Assembly: GCF_019654955.1 (NCBI RefSeq)
Contig: NZ_BPEV01000028.1
Coordinates: 1-64,000, forward strand
Length of the DNA stretch: 64,000 bases
Source of the DNA: Shewanella sp. KT0246
Lineage (GTDB): Bacteria > Pseudomonadota > Gammaproteobacteria > Enterobacterales > Shewanellaceae
Direction of reading: 5' to 3'
The position numbers and the translations under genes were made by a program. The notes under the pieces are model-generated. The model was given only the letters and a program-made list of their open reading frames with translations, ran no database searches and had not been told where the DNA came from. The first letter of the stretch is position 1. Every line of letters begins with the position of its first letter. Positions 1 through 8,500 of the stretch are shown here, piece by piece.

Positions 1-23
1 ACTGCACACATCAACAAAAAATA

Positions 24-46
24 AATTCCAATCACTCGCTGGAATT
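24..46 (-). terminator. weak terminator-like inverted repeat
   Basis: AATTCCA at 24-30 pairs with TGGAATT at 40-46. Read on the minus strand the hairpin is followed by a T-rich run, so it could end leftward transcription. The stem has only seven pairs, so this is tentative. Confidence 0.3.
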
Positions 47-144
47 ACAACATTTGTAAAAATGATGAACTGTGATAATTGATATTAGATTTTTGTAACA
101 TCATCTATTAGTTCGGTTTTCTTGGATGAAAATCAAGGCATCAT

Positions 145-285
145 ATGAAAAAAAGTAGTTATATAAAACATCGAAATGAACGTTCAAAACGGCTTAATAA
201 CGAAATAAGTCCAAGGGATAATAACTTACCTACTGTCGCAATATTTGTCGTATTAATTCTTGTTCTTGCATATCTATTGATTTAG
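145..285 (+). CDS. 46-residue single-helix membrane protein
   Basis: A short gene of 46 codons starting ATG AAA AAA and ending TAG. The first 30 residues are polar and basic (Lys, Arg and Asn rich). The last 16 are almost wholly aliphatic (from VAIFVV to YLLI), so the product looks like a tail-anchored inner-membrane protein with its N-terminus in the cytoplasm. A CAAGG sequence lies about 7 bases before the ATG, a plausible ribosome binding site. It is convergent with smrA, which ends about 110 bases downstream. I do not recognise a family and assign no function. Coding potential rests on the start signal and the sharply bipartite composition. Confidence 0.5.
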   Translation: MKKSSYIKHRNERSKRLNNEISPRDNNLPTVAIFVVLILVLAYLLI

Positions 286-392
286 TAAAATACCCGCAAA
301 TCTGGCCTTTTTCACTATCTCAATTTATATCAGCTCTCCTTGATTTGAGGCATTGTTATTTGTGAAACACACTAGATTTTTCATTTATAAGA

Positions 393-983
393 TTATCGAA
401 AGCCACTACCTTTACGGTTGGTTTCGCTTGAAATAACTCTTTGTTGATCATTTTTAACTAACATAACAAACAAAGCGCCTGTTCCACCTTGTTCACGGGT
501 CGCACTATGAAATGCCTGCACTTGCTCTAATTGAACTAACCAAGTATTCACTGCAGATTTCATTAGGGCTGGAAATGGCCGACTTTTAAACCCTTTACCA
601 TGAATAATGAGTAAATTGCGCTCACCTCTTTCATAAGCCAATAGAATGGCATTTATCAGTTCTTCACGCGCCTTTGATAATCTATAGGCGCGTAAATCTA
701 AGGTTGTTTTTGATTTATATTTCCCAAGACGTAAATGACGAAACACTTCCTCTTGAACGCCATTTATTTTATAACTAATGATTTCTTCTGGTTCTACTAC
801 AGTCATCATGGTTGGATCAATTGTTAACTTTTGTAAGTACTCGTTCTGCGCTGCAGCCGCTCTTCTTGCTAATTGTCCCTCTGTAACAGACTGGTTTTGA
901 ATATTAAAATGATTGTCGCTTGCCTTTAATGGCTTTACATCGGCCATTTCTGCTAAAAATAAATCATCATCTTGTTCCTGCAT
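393..983 (-). CDS. smrA: Smr-domain protein SmrA (putative DNA endonuclease)
   Basis: A 196-residue protein close in length to E. coli SmrA (187). The N-terminal half carries the SmrA-type opening (DLFLAEMADVKPLK, residues 7-20). The Smr domain covers about residues 92-178, with LDLR at 95-98, the HGKG signature at 128-131 and GGTGA at 166-170. Smr domains are found in MutS2 and in stand-alone proteins. Nicking endonuclease activity is reported for some members, but the cellular role of SmrA is poorly defined. It appears to be a single-gene unit: the upstream gene at 1116 is divergent and the downstream 46-residue gene is convergent. The ATG at 983 is kept because the N-terminal sequence from the first residues matches the family. 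Confidence 0.88.
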   Translation of the reverse strand: MQEQDDDLFLAEMADVKPLKASDNHFNIQNQSVTEGQLARRAAAAQNEYLQKLTIDPTMMTVVEPEEIISYKINGVQEEVFRHLRLGKYKSKTTLDLRAYRLSKAREELINAILLAYERGERNLLIIHGKGFKSRPFPALMKSAVNTWLVQLEQVQAFHSATREQGGTGALFVMLVKNDQQRVISSETNRKGSGFR

Positions 984-1115
984 AAACCACTCCTACACAC
1001 TTTGTAAAGATTCGTTGCTTTTGATACTTGATGGAATAATTTATAGTGTTATCCATATTATGAAGTGCACCTGCATTCATTTAACACGCATTATATTTAA
1101 GAGCATTCTATTTGC

Positions 1116-1739
1116 ATGAGCCATATCAAACTATTTTTTATCAGCTTCTTCTCTTTTATGAGCTTTTTCGTATCTGCCGATCAATTATCGGATAATGATG
1201 TAATCAATGCTAACTATAAAGTCTTCTCTAGTGGTTTCGAAAATTTAGATCTTGATAGTATTGACACCATTTACGCTGATGATGCTGTTTATATATCAGA
1301 AACACTAGATAAAGAGATAGTGACAGGTAAAGACGATATTCTAGCGCTATATAGCGTTTTTTTTAAGAAAATCGCTAAAAAGTCGGCTCATATTGATGTT
1401 GATTTTAGAATCATCAATCGTAAACTCACTGAGAAAACCGCTACTGATGTTGGTTATTACCTAGTTCGCTTTCACCCTCGTAAAGAAACAGGTGAACCTA
1501 CTAGCGTATTTTCAGGAAAGTTCGTTTTAGTATCACGCAAAGTGGGCAAACAACAATGGCAGTTTATTGTTGACTCAAATACCAAGGCTAATCCAGACTT
1601 TTATTTCACAGCAAAACCAGTATCCAATCTATATTACGGTCGTCAATTTAATCCAAAGCTTAATCAATTAAACGAATCAGTAAATAGTGTTGAAGTGGAA
1701 ATTGATGTTCATAATGAAACAGATAGCCATAATCATTAA
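1116..1739 (+). CDS. secreted NTF2-like / SnoaL-like protein (DUF4440 type)
   Basis: A 207-residue protein with a signal peptide: a hydrophobic stretch in residues 5-20 ending FFVSA before DQLS. The mature part has the layout of the SnoaL/DUF4440 NTF2-like fold: an N-terminal helix region, then DSIDTIYADDAVYIS (about residues 49-63), a segment resembling TGKDDILALYSVFFKK, and C-terminal strands ending FSGKFVLVSRKVGKQQWQF. Such folds serve as small enzymes or ligand-binding modules, and no catalytic residue set can be assigned here. The last 40 residues are Asn and His rich and look unstructured. YchJ starts 35 bases downstream on the same strand, so the two may share a transcript. Confidence 0.6.
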   Translation: MSHIKLFFISFFSFMSFFVSADQLSDNDVINANYKVFSSGFENLDLDSIDTIYADDAVYISETLDKEIVTGKDDILALYSVFFKKIAKKSAHIDVDFRIINRKLTEKTATDVGYYLVRFHPRKETGEPTSVFSGKFVLVSRKVGKQQWQFIVDSNTKANPDFYFTAKPVSNLYYGRQFNPKLNQLNESVNSVEVEIDVHNETDSHNH

Positions 1740-1774
1740 TCACAAAATTAAATCTATAAAACATAAATCGAAAA

Positions 1775-2263
1775 ATGAAAATAGAAGTTCAAAGTCCATG
1801 CCCTTGTGGCTTAGCGAAGCAATATCAATATTGCTGCCAACCTTATCACCTAAAAATTCAATCAGCAGACAACGTAGAGTCACTGATGCGCTCGCGTTAT
1901 TGTGCCTTTGCACTGCATCAGTTTGAGTATTTAATTGAAACCCATCATCCTCAATTTTTAAATGGGCTAACCATCAACTTGCTTGCACAAGGCGCTGATG
2001 ATACTCAATGGTTAGGTTTAGACGTTGAACAAACTACAGAGAACTATAACGCTCAAACGGGAACTGTCACGTTTAAAGCTTGGTATCTAAATGGCGGCGA
2101 GATTGATGCAATATATGAATGTTCGCAATTTCAATATTTAGATGGTAAATGGTACTACACAAATGGAACACAAAAGGTTGCACAATTACCTAAACGAAAC
2201 GATAAATGTATTTGTCACAGTGGCAAAAAATTTAAAGCCTGTTGCATGAAAAAGATGGCCTAG
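1775..2263 (+). CDS. ychJ: YchJ family protein with two SEC-C zinc motifs
   Basis: A 162-residue protein of the YchJ/UPF0225 family (E. coli member 152 residues). It carries a Cys-rich SEC-C motif at each end: C9, C11, C20, C21 at the N-terminus and C145, C147, C156, C157 at the C-terminus. Each has the CxC...CC spacing that binds zinc in the SecA C-terminal tail. The middle part (LMRSRYCAFALHQFEYLIETH and later TVTFKAWYL) is the NTF2-like YchJ core. The function is unknown; SEC-C motifs commonly mediate binding to the ribosome or SecB. Only 20 bases separate it from the convergent GGDEF/EAL gene. Confidence 0.85.
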   Translation: MKIEVQSPCPCGLAKQYQYCCQPYHLKIQSADNVESLMRSRYCAFALHQFEYLIETHHPQFLNGLTINLLAQGADDTQWLGLDVEQTTENYNAQTGTVTFKAWYLNGGEIDAIYECSQFQYLDGKWYYTNGTQKVAQLPKRNDKCICHSGKKFKACCMKKMA

Positions 2264-2283
2264 TGACTTGGTAGATTAATGAA

Positions 2284-4461
2284 TTAATGGACCACTTCAT
2301 TTTGGTCAAAAATGAACTTTGAAAACTCATTTTCTCGAATAGCTGGACTATACAAATAACCTTGAGCATGGTGACAGCAACTATCTTCTAAGAACACTTC
2401 CTGCTCTTTAGTTTCAACTCCTTCTGCAGTTAATGAAATGTTCAGTGCTTTTGCCATGGCGATGATAGCACTGACAATTTCACGACTTTCATGACTTGTC
2501 GTTAAATCAGAAATAAACGAGCGATCGATTTTTAATTTACTGATTGGAAATTGCTTTAAATAACGCATAGAACTGTAGCCTGTACCGAAATCGTCAATAG
2601 CCAGTCCGACACCTAAATCGGCCAACTCTTGGCATAAACGTGTCGCATGGCGGATATCGCCCATTAATTCAGTTTCAGTAATCTCCAGTATTAAACTTTG
2701 CGGCTTTAAACGATAGCGAGTGACTAAATTCCAAACTTGTTCAAACAAATTACCACTGAAAAACTGTCTTGCAGCAACATTAACATGCATAACGATATCA
2801 ACGTTTTTGTGTTGCCATAAATTAAGTTGTTTACAAGCAGCCTCAAGCACCCAATCGCCAATAGCGTTTATCATCCCAGATTGTTCTGCTATTTCTATAA
2901 AAGCACCTGGGTATAGCACGCCTTTTTTAGGGTGGTGCCAACGAATAAGCGCTTCTGCACCAATAAACTTATGGTTTTTTAAATCCATTAATGGCTGATA
3001 GTAAAGTTCAAACTGTCTGCCACGAATTGCAGACATTAAATCACGTTCAATATCTGCATTATTTTTGAATGTAGCTAACAAATCATCATTAAAGATTTGA
3101 TAATTCAACATAGCCTTCTTTTTAGCATACTGCAGAGCAATATCGGCACAAGATAAAGGCGAAAACTGTTGGGCAACAGCGCCAACATCTACAACAGCAA
3201 TAGCAGCTTTAGGATCCACTTTCTCACGGCCAATGACTGATGGTACTGCCAGTTTTTGATATAATTTAAATACTTGCTCTTCAAGAATATCACTCGAAAC
3301 TATTTCTGGCAGTAATACTGCAAATTCATCACTACCAACACGTGCCACATCAATAGCAGCATTGCTTTTCGCAAAATGTTTTAAGCGTCTAGCGACTTCA
3401 GTGAGTAGTGCATCGCCTTGTTCGTGACCGCTGGTATCATTAAAGCGCTTAAAGCCCATTAAATCGATAAGAAACAAAACACCTGAGGTCGCACGTTCGA
3501 GTTGCTGGGTAAAATGAAGTCGATTATGTAATCCAGTTAATGAGCAGTTCCATGCTAAATTTTCTAACTCATTTTTATGGTATCGTTGTTCTGTTACATC
3601 AATACAAGACACCAAGGCATAATAATTCCCTTGTTGCGTAACAAACCGGCTTGCTTGATATTGAGCCCAATATTTAGTGCCATCAATTCTTTCTAATTCA
3701 GCTTCGCCTTGAACCATATCACCAGCTATAAGTTTTTCAGTTAACTCATTAGCTAACTCTCGTTTACCTCTAAAAAAATCTAAAGTAATCAGTTCATTAT
3801 CTTGCACAACGTGACGACTTAAACCAGTCATTTTTTCGTGTGCAGGATTAATGTACTCAATGATCTGTGTTTTAAGGTTCACTAACATCAATACATGCTG
3901 TGCTTGTTCAGTAGCACTATGAAATAAAGTTAAACGTTCATCATTATCATAGGCATAACGAGTAGCCAATGTCAGTGCAAGCTGATCAGCAAATTGGCAA
4001 GCAAATTCAATTGTTGGAATAGATAATTCAACATGACTGTCAAATTCAATACATAACAAACCCTCGATATGACCATTAATTCGAATGGCAACATCGAGAT
4101 TAGATTGAATACCTGATTGTTGATAATAATCTGAGAAACAGCTGAGTCGTTTGTCAGTAGCAGAGATACTACTAGCGATATGTCGGTAACAACGAATTTC
4201 TTCTAAATAACTTTCTGATGTTAAGTGATTATGTCTTAGTTGCTTAATAGCATCACTAACCTCAGTATTGGGAGACAGACAAGCAACAACCTTTTGCTCT
4301 AACGCTTCATTGCGTAATGAAATAACAGATACACTAGTAGCATTAAAATATTTTAGTAACAATTTACATGCTAATTCAGAGGTTTGGGTAAAATCCCCTT
4401 TCTCTTTAGCCACGGAGTTAACTATCAACTCTAATAAATGTTGTTGCTTACTTTGTTTCAT
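2284..4461 (-). CDS. GAF-PAS-GGDEF-EAL cyclic-di-GMP signalling protein
   Basis: A cytoplasmic sensor-effector of 725 residues from the chosen start. The order is a GAF-like region (about 1-175), a PAS domain (about 180-295, with YINPAHEKMTGLS), a GGDEF domain (about 300-460) and an EAL domain (about 475-720). The cyclase signature is GSDEF rather than GGDEF, and I see no RxxD inhibitory site just before it, so diguanylate cyclase activity is doubtful. The EAL domain keeps EAL, the Asn motif NVAARQ, the DDFGTGYSS loop, KIDRSFI and EGVET, so phosphodiesterase activity is likely. No membrane segment is visible. A TTG start exists at 4476, but the ATG at 4461 follows TTGGGAA at good spacing and is preferred. 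Confidence 0.85.
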   Translation of the reverse strand: MKQSKQQHLLELIVNSVAKEKGDFTQTSELACKLLLKYFNATSVSVISLRNEALEQKVVACLSPNTEVSDAIKQLRHNHLTSESYLEEIRCYRHIASSISATDKRLSCFSDYYQQSGIQSNLDVAIRINGHIEGLLCIEFDSHVELSIPTIEFACQFADQLALTLATRYAYDNDERLTLFHSATEQAQHVLMLVNLKTQIIEYINPAHEKMTGLSRHVVQDNELITLDFFRGKRELANELTEKLIAGDMVQGEAELERIDGTKYWAQYQASRFVTQQGNYYALVSCIDVTEQRYHKNELENLAWNCSLTGLHNRLHFTQQLERATSGVLFLIDLMGFKRFNDTSGHEQGDALLTEVARRLKHFAKSNAAIDVARVGSDEFAVLLPEIVSSDILEEQVFKLYQKLAVPSVIGREKVDPKAAIAVVDVGAVAQQFSPLSCADIALQYAKKKAMLNYQIFNDDLLATFKNNADIERDLMSAIRGRQFELYYQPLMDLKNHKFIGAEALIRWHHPKKGVLYPGAFIEIAEQSGMINAIGDWVLEAACKQLNLWQHKNVDIVMHVNVAARQFFSGNLFEQVWNLVTRYRLKPQSLILEITETELMGDIRHATRLCQELADLGVGLAIDDFGTGYSSMRYLKQFPISKLKIDRSFISDLTTSHESREIVSAIIAMAKALNISLTAEGVETKEQEVFLEDSCCHHAQGYLYSPAIRENEFSKFIFDQNEVVH

Positions 4462-4532
4462 TATTATTCCCAACAAGACTGCTCAGCAATCGGGTTGACC
4501 TCGTTCTTTGGAGGTTCTATCGCTCAAAATCA

Positions 4533-4551
4533 GGGTAAATAAATTTTACCC
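4533..4551. promoter_or_regulatory. inverted repeat GGGTAAA-N5-TTTACCC
   Basis: A perfect 7-bp inverted repeat (4533-4539 and 4545-4551) upstream of the minus-strand GGDEF/EAL gene. Its size suits a dimeric repressor site, but no regulator can be named. It lies about 70-90 bases before the start codon. Confidence 0.25.
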
Positions 4552-4694
4552 ATTTAAAATGACAGTAAAATACTGCAATAGAAACAAGCAAAATAGCTCA
4601 TTTCAAAAAAACTTCTGTAACGCAGGTTACACTTACAACGAAAAAATGCAAGATGTAACCATCAAATACACATAATAATCAACGGCTTTACTGT

Positions 4695-4982
4695 CTAAAG
4701 ACTATTTTCTAACTGGAATATCATTTTCTCAGCTGTAAATTCGAATTCAAGAAAAATCGTATAATGCTTGTCAGATTTATCAAAGCTTGTTTTCACTGAC
4801 TCGAAGCGTTGTTGTGCTTTTTGAATAATATTTTGTGTATCAACATCTGCGTTTTCACCTTCTACTTGAAGGATTAAATGCGTATCTTGCTCATCAATCA
4901 CAGTGCCAATATCCACGAATGAACCGCAGTCGTTGCAACTATCACTAACTTGAACTTCTTGCTTAGTAATTGTTTTAATCAT
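4695..4982 (-). CDS. YfcZ/YiiS family protein (DUF406)
   Basis: A small soluble protein of 95 residues with the usual length of the DUF406 family. The N-terminal part has a Cys pair and the phrase CGSFVDIGTVID (residues 19-30), which corresponds to the CCCMDVGTIMD block of E. coli YfcZ. The C-terminus, FEFTAEKMIFQLENSL, corresponds to the family's FTFACEAEMLIFQL ending. No enzymatic function is established for the family. It stands alone on the minus strand, with about 230 bases before the next minus-strand gene and 130 bases on the other side. Confidence 0.8.
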   Translation of the reverse strand: MIKTITKQEVQVSDSCNDCGSFVDIGTVIDEQDTHLILQVEGENADVDTQNIIQKAQQRFESVKTSFDKSDKHYTIFLEFEFTAEKMIFQLENSL

Positions 4983-5115
4983 CTTAATCGCCTTTCACTG
5001 CTATAAAGCGTCAGCATAACGTAAAAACTGAAAATAATTAATTAGCTAGTTCACACAATTAGTAGAGCATGATATTCAACAATTGTGACAGCCATGTTTT
5101 TTATATTTTAAAATA

Positions 5116-5619
5116 TCAAGCAACTGCATGAAGTTGACTTGCTAAGGTTTCACTTATCTTACGCTGAGTGGTTAATTGATCTAAAAAGTGGATTTGATTT
5201 ATCTCAGTGATTTCAGGTACAGACTGCTTATGTTTAAGTTTGGTTAACTCATCACAGTTGGCCAATACTCTTTGCATGTCATCTTGATACTGACCACGGG
5301 TGACTAACGCTTCAGGTCGTAGTGCTTGAGTTAAATGAAATTGCGATGCGCCACCTCGCTGAAACTCTTCTGCATTATTAATTGCTTCTTGTTGTGATAA
5401 GTCACAAACCAATTGCTGCTCTTTAGGTAACTCAAATGTTTTGTGCAGTTTTTCATCTATATTGAGTTCTTTATCTAATTGAAATTGAGACATATCACGT
5501 GCATCAATAGAAAGCATAGATAAAAGAAGGCCAAATTCACCACGACGATCATGCTCAATCGCATCATTTAAGCGATTGCCAAGTTGTAGTTCATTGACTA
5601 AAGGAAACTCAATTTGCAT
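5116..5619 (-). CDS. VC2046/SO_2500 family protein
   Basis: A 167-residue soluble, helix-rich protein without signal peptide or membrane segment. The text (opening NELQLGNRLNDAIEHDRRGEFGLLLSML, later FHLTQALRPEALV) matches my memory of the gammaproteobacterial VC2046/SO_2500 family, whose function is unknown. A tRNA-Tyr array, queE/queC and rhombosortase follow within 4 kb, which fits a conserved Shewanella neighbourhood. The name comes from memory and no motif-level function can be given. The start at 5619 is the only upstream ATG of the ORF. Confidence 0.6.
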   Translation of the reverse strand: MQIEFPLVNELQLGNRLNDAIEHDRRGEFGLLLSMLSIDARDMSQFQLDKELNIDEKLHKTFELPKEQQLVCDLSQQEAINNAEEFQRGGASQFHLTQALRPEALVTRGQYQDDMQRVLANCDELTKLKHKQSVPEITEINQIHFLDQLTTQRKISETLASQLHAVA

Positions 5620-5743
5620 ATAAAAACATCATTAAATACTGCGATTGTTATTTTATCGACCACTTGAGCAAATACTTGAGAGTTATTTTCGATTTTGGCT
5701 TTACTTATATTTAATTCGTGACTATTATTCTCGCCGCAATTGA

Positions 5744-5828
5744 GGAGGGGTTCCCGAGTGGCCAAAGGGATCAGACTGTAAATCTGACGGCTCAGCCTTC
5801 GAAGGTTCGAATCCTTCTCCCTCCACCA
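5744..5828 (+). tRNA. tRNA-Tyr (GUA), copy 1
   Basis: An 85-base gene starting GGAGGGGTTCCCGAG and ending with an encoded CCA. The anticodon is GTA within ACTGTAAATC. It has a long variable arm, as expected for bacterial tRNA-Tyr, and a GGTTCGAATCC T-loop. First of three identical copies. Confidence 0.97.
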
Positions 5829-5858
5829 TTTGCACCATTGATAAATATACCGTTTCGT

Positions 5859-5943
5859 GGAGGGGTTCCCGAGTGGCCAAAGGGATCAGACTGTAAATCT
5901 GACGGCTCAGCCTTCGAAGGTTCGAATCCTTCTCCCTCCACCA
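5859..5943 (+). tRNA. tRNA-Tyr (GUA), copy 2
   Basis: Identical over all 85 bases to copy 1, again with encoded CCA and anticodon GTA. It follows copy 1 after a 30-base spacer, so the two are probably processed from one transcript. Confidence 0.97.
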
Positions 5944-6017
5944 TTTATCGGAATGTTTATCATTAAAAAATATATTGTTGTGGCCAACAATATAAGCAGT
6001 AAAAAGTAAGAAAATGT

Positions 6018-6102
6018 GGAGGGGTTCCCGAGTGGCCAAAGGGATCAGACTGTAAATCTGACGGCTCAGCCTTCGAAGGTTCGAATCCTTCTCCCTCCAC
6101 CA
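6018..6102 (+). tRNA. tRNA-Tyr (GUA), copy 3
   Basis: Identical over all 85 bases to copies 1 and 2, with encoded CCA and anticodon GTA. A 74-base spacer separates it from copy 2. Confidence 0.97.
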
Positions 6103-6114
6103 CTTCTTATTTTT

Positions 6115-6148
6115 ATTAATGAATTCTTCAATACAAGAAGTCATTAAT
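6115..6148 (+). terminator. strong hairpin after the tRNA-Tyr array
   Basis: ATTAATGAATTCTT (6115-6128) pairs with AAGAAGTCATTAAT (6135-6148) over 14 positions with one mismatch and a 6-base loop. It lies 12 bases after the last tRNA. No long T-run follows, so it may be a weak terminator or an RNA 3'-end stabiliser. Confidence 0.45.
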
Positions 6149-6415
6149 GATTAACTCCGCTATATCCTTCAATCTTTAGATTTAATCTTCCCCCTATTAA
6201 GTATTGCTTATTTTATCTATCCAAATTTTCTAAATCTGTTTATCAAACAATAAATTATCTTTACATACAATTTTCACTGTTCGGTTTTAAGCAAACAATT
6301 AATTGTTACCTACTTGTAAATTAATGATTTTTTACATTAATAGAGATTTATGCCTCTTTAAGCAGCTTATAAATAAGACTATGATGATGACCTCTTTTCT
6401 AGTTAAGGTTTCATT
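6149..6415. other. intergenic region between tRNA-Tyr array and PLP enzyme gene
   Basis: A+T-rich spacer. The only ORF entering it from the right (6303-6491) overlaps the PLP enzyme gene in another frame and has no convincing start, so I treat it as noise. The promoter of the PLP enzyme gene should lie here. Confidence 0.5.
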
Positions 6416-7477
6416 ATGTCCAAGCAATGGGTTAATCAAGCAATCGCCAAAATCGAAGCTGACTTCCAGCGAAGCGCTGACACACATTTAATTAAATTAG
6501 ACCTTCCTCAGCTTGCAGGCATAGATATTTATCTAAAAGATGAAAGTACGCACCCTACAGGTAGCCTTAAACATCGTTTAGCACGCTCATTGTTTCTATA
6601 TGCCTTATCTAATGGCTGGGTAAACGAAGAAACAACCATTATAGAAGCTTCATCAGGAAGCACTGCCGTTTCAGAAGCGTATTTTTCTCGTTTATTAGGA
6701 CTGCCATTTATTGCAGTTATGCCCTCTTCTACTGCTAAAACCAAAATTGAACAAATTGAGTTTTATGGCGGACAATGCCATTTTGTAGACCACAGCTCTA
6801 AAATATATGCTGAATCCCAACGTTTAGCGGACCAATTGAACGGTCACTATATGGATCAGTTTACCTTTGCTGAACGCGCAACCGATTGGCGTGGTAACAA
6901 CAACATTGCTGATTCCATTTTTAATCAAATGAAAAAGGAGCCACATCCGATTCCAGCTTGGATTGTGATGAGCCCTGGTACCGGTGGCACCTCTGCGACT
7001 ATAGGTCGTTATCTTAATTACCAGCAACTCCCCACTCAATTATGCGTTGTTGACCCTGATAATTCAGTGTTTTTTGATTATTTCCATCAAGGAGACTTAT
7101 CAATTACTTGTGAGAATGGCAGTAAAATTGAAGGCATTGGCAGACCAAGAGTCGAGCCTTCATTTATAGCAGGTGTGGTTGATGACATGATAAAAATTCC
7201 AGATGCTGCGTCATTAGCAACAATGAATTGGCTTGCTTCTTTAATTGGCCGTAAAGTGGGGCCATCTACTGGCACAAACTTATTCGGTGTATTGCAACTT
7301 GCTTGCAAAATGAAACAACAAGGTCAGCAAGGTTCTTTAGTGACTTTGTTATGTGATTCAGGTGAACGCTATTTAGATACTTATTATAATGATAGCTGGA
7401 TTGAAGAGAATATTGGTTCTACAAAACAATATGATGATTTACTGAAAAAATTCAATGATTCAGGTTGTTTGAAATAG
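6416..7477 (+). CDS. PLP-dependent cysteine synthase family protein (possible cysteine desulfhydrase)
   Basis: A 353-residue fold-type II PLP enzyme. The Schiff-base lysine is K52 in TGSLKHR, followed by the substrate loop [13 protein letters not shown] (about 83-95) and the phosphate-binding Gly-rich stretch [14 protein letters not shown] (about 185-198). The C-terminal part has the [13 protein letters not shown] block. This combination, with SLKHR and SSGST, resembles the subfamily that includes mycobacterial Cds1 cysteine desulfhydrase more than CysK or CysM. The reaction is therefore probably beta-elimination or beta-replacement on cysteine or a related amino acid. The choice between degradative and biosynthetic roles is inference. 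A strong terminator follows at 7501. Confidence 0.8.
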   Translation: MSKQWVNQAIAKIEADFQRSADTHLIKLDLPQLAGIDIYLKDESTHPTGSLKHRLARSLFLYALSNGWVNEETTIIEASSGSTAVSEAYFSRLLGLPFIAVMPSSTAKTKIEQIEFYGGQCHFVDHSSKIYAESQRLADQLNGHYMDQFTFAERATDWRGNNNIADSIFNQMKKEPHPIPAWIVMSPGTGGTSATIGRYLNYQQLPTQLCVVDPDNSVFFDYFHQGDLSITCENGSKIEGIGRPRVEPSFIAGVVDDMIKIPDAASLATMNWLASLIGRKVGPSTGTNLFGVLQLACKMKQQGQQGSLVTLLCDSGERYLDTYYNDSWIEENIGSTKQYDDLLKKFNDSGCLK

Positions 7478-7500
7478 CTTGGTAACTTTCTAATAAGTAA

Positions 7501-7526
7501 AAAAACCGCTATTACAGCGGTTTTTT
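7501..7526. terminator. bidirectional rho-independent terminator
   Basis: AAAAACCGCT-ATTAC-AGCGGTTTTTT. It separates the convergent PLP enzyme gene and queE and has an A/T tract on each side, so it can serve both strands. Confidence 0.9.
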
Positions 7527-7562
7527 ATTGTCAGTAATTTATAAGCTATTAAAACAAATGCT

Positions 7563-8231
7563 TTAGTCTATATCGAGATATTTATGTGTTTGAATTGATA
7601 AACGCCAATTTCTTGCGATGCAGGTCTTCATCGCAAGTTCAGTCGCCCTTGCTTTTTGGCTGATAGGTTGCAAGCAAATAGTCTTATCATTGATATCAAT
7701 TGGTTCAAGAAGCATATCAAGCTCATCAATATGTTTTTGAGTTGCAATCGGGTGCTTAATTTCATTTGCACGCACCAAGGCTTGTTCAAGAACGGCATAG
7801 CCCCCCTTCATATTAACTTTAGGTGAAACTGTCACCCAAACATCTTCGTGGCAAATCACTTCAAACGTTCCACTTGTTTCAATCTGAATGTCATATCCGG
7901 CAGCGATAAAGTCGTTAGTCATTGCTGTAAGATCATATAAACAAGGCTCGCCACCAGTTAACACAATATGTTTTGCAGTGAATCCTTTTGCTTTAAAAGC
8001 AGCAATTAAGCTTAAGCCGTCATGTTCAGCCCAACGACCAATAGTGCCATCCACTTGAATAACTTGTTCTTGAACAACATGGTTTTCTGCTAGTACTTCC
8101 CAAGTTTGCTTAGTATCACACCAAGAACACCCCACTGGGCAGCCTTGAAGACGAACAAAAATAGCCGGGACACCAGTAAACGTTCCTTCACCTTGAATTG
8201 TTTCGAATACTTCGTTTACAGGATAATTCAT
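7563..8231 (-). CDS. queE: 7-carboxy-7-deazaguanine synthase QueE
   Basis: A 222-residue radical SAM enzyme that converts 6-carboxy-tetrahydropterin to 7-carboxy-7-deazaguanine in queuosine precursor synthesis. The N-terminal FETIQGEGTFTG segment is diagnostic. The iron-sulphur cluster motif is C31-x3-C35-x2-C38 (GCPVGCSWCDT), the CxxxCxxC form expected, and LTGGEP follows near residue 115. The C-terminal LQPISQKARATEL and LSIQTHKYLDID segments match gammaproteobacterial QueE. It is divergent from queC across about 270 bases, an arrangement that would allow co-regulation. The length is normal for the family. Confidence 0.95.
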   Translation of the reverse strand: MNYPVNEVFETIQGEGTFTGVPAIFVRLQGCPVGCSWCDTKQTWEVLAENHVVQEQVIQVDGTIGRWAEHDGLSLIAAFKAKGFTAKHIVLTGGEPCLYDLTAMTNDFIAAGYDIQIETSGTFEVICHEDVWVTVSPKVNMKGGYAVLEQALVRANEIKHPIATQKHIDELDMLLEPIDINDKTICLQPISQKARATELAMKTCIARNWRLSIQTHKYLDID

Positions 8232-8302
8232 TGCCTAGCCTTATTGTCAAAATAGCACTTTATCAAAAGCATACTTGTTAAATTAATAGATTTAAATTGA
8301 AA

Positions 8303-8333
8303 GCGCCTCTAACCTAGCTCGCTTCAAGGGCGC
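8303..8333. other. hairpin in the queE-queC divergent region
   Basis: GCGCC at 8303-8307 can pair with GGCGC at 8329-8333 across a 21-base loop. On the minus strand it would fall in the queE leader, about 70-100 bases before the start codon. It does not match a preQ1 riboswitch that I can recognise, so it is recorded only as local structure. Confidence 0.25.
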
Positions 8334-8500
8334 ATTTATAGATGATTTTCAATTCTGCTGCAAGTTTTTGCTATCAAGACCTGCAATAAGATAAAATATA
8401 CTAATATTGATAATTATTTGACTCATAACTGTTTAATTTAACAACTCTGAGTGAATACATCCCTCAGCAGCCAACAGTTATGATTTTTACGGTGAAATTA

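Noticed and set aside
913..1119. ORF on the plus strand upstream of the NTF2-like gene
   Set aside because: It lies largely antisense to smrA and its Ser/Cys/Ile-rich text does not look like a protein.
4462..4694. Possible cyclic-di-GMP riboswitch before the GGDEF/EAL gene
   Set aside because: The GEMM-type conserved core is not visible; only a 7-bp inverted repeat is present.
5718..6144. ORFs on both strands across the tRNA-Tyr array, with repeated Glu/Lys/Asp-Ser-Asn-Leu-Arg-Arg text
   Set aside because: These are translations of the three tRNA genes and their spacers; the repeat in the protein is the tRNA sequence itself.
6303..6491. ORF before and overlapping the PLP enzyme gene
   Set aside because: It overlaps the start of a well-supported enzyme in another frame and has no family features.
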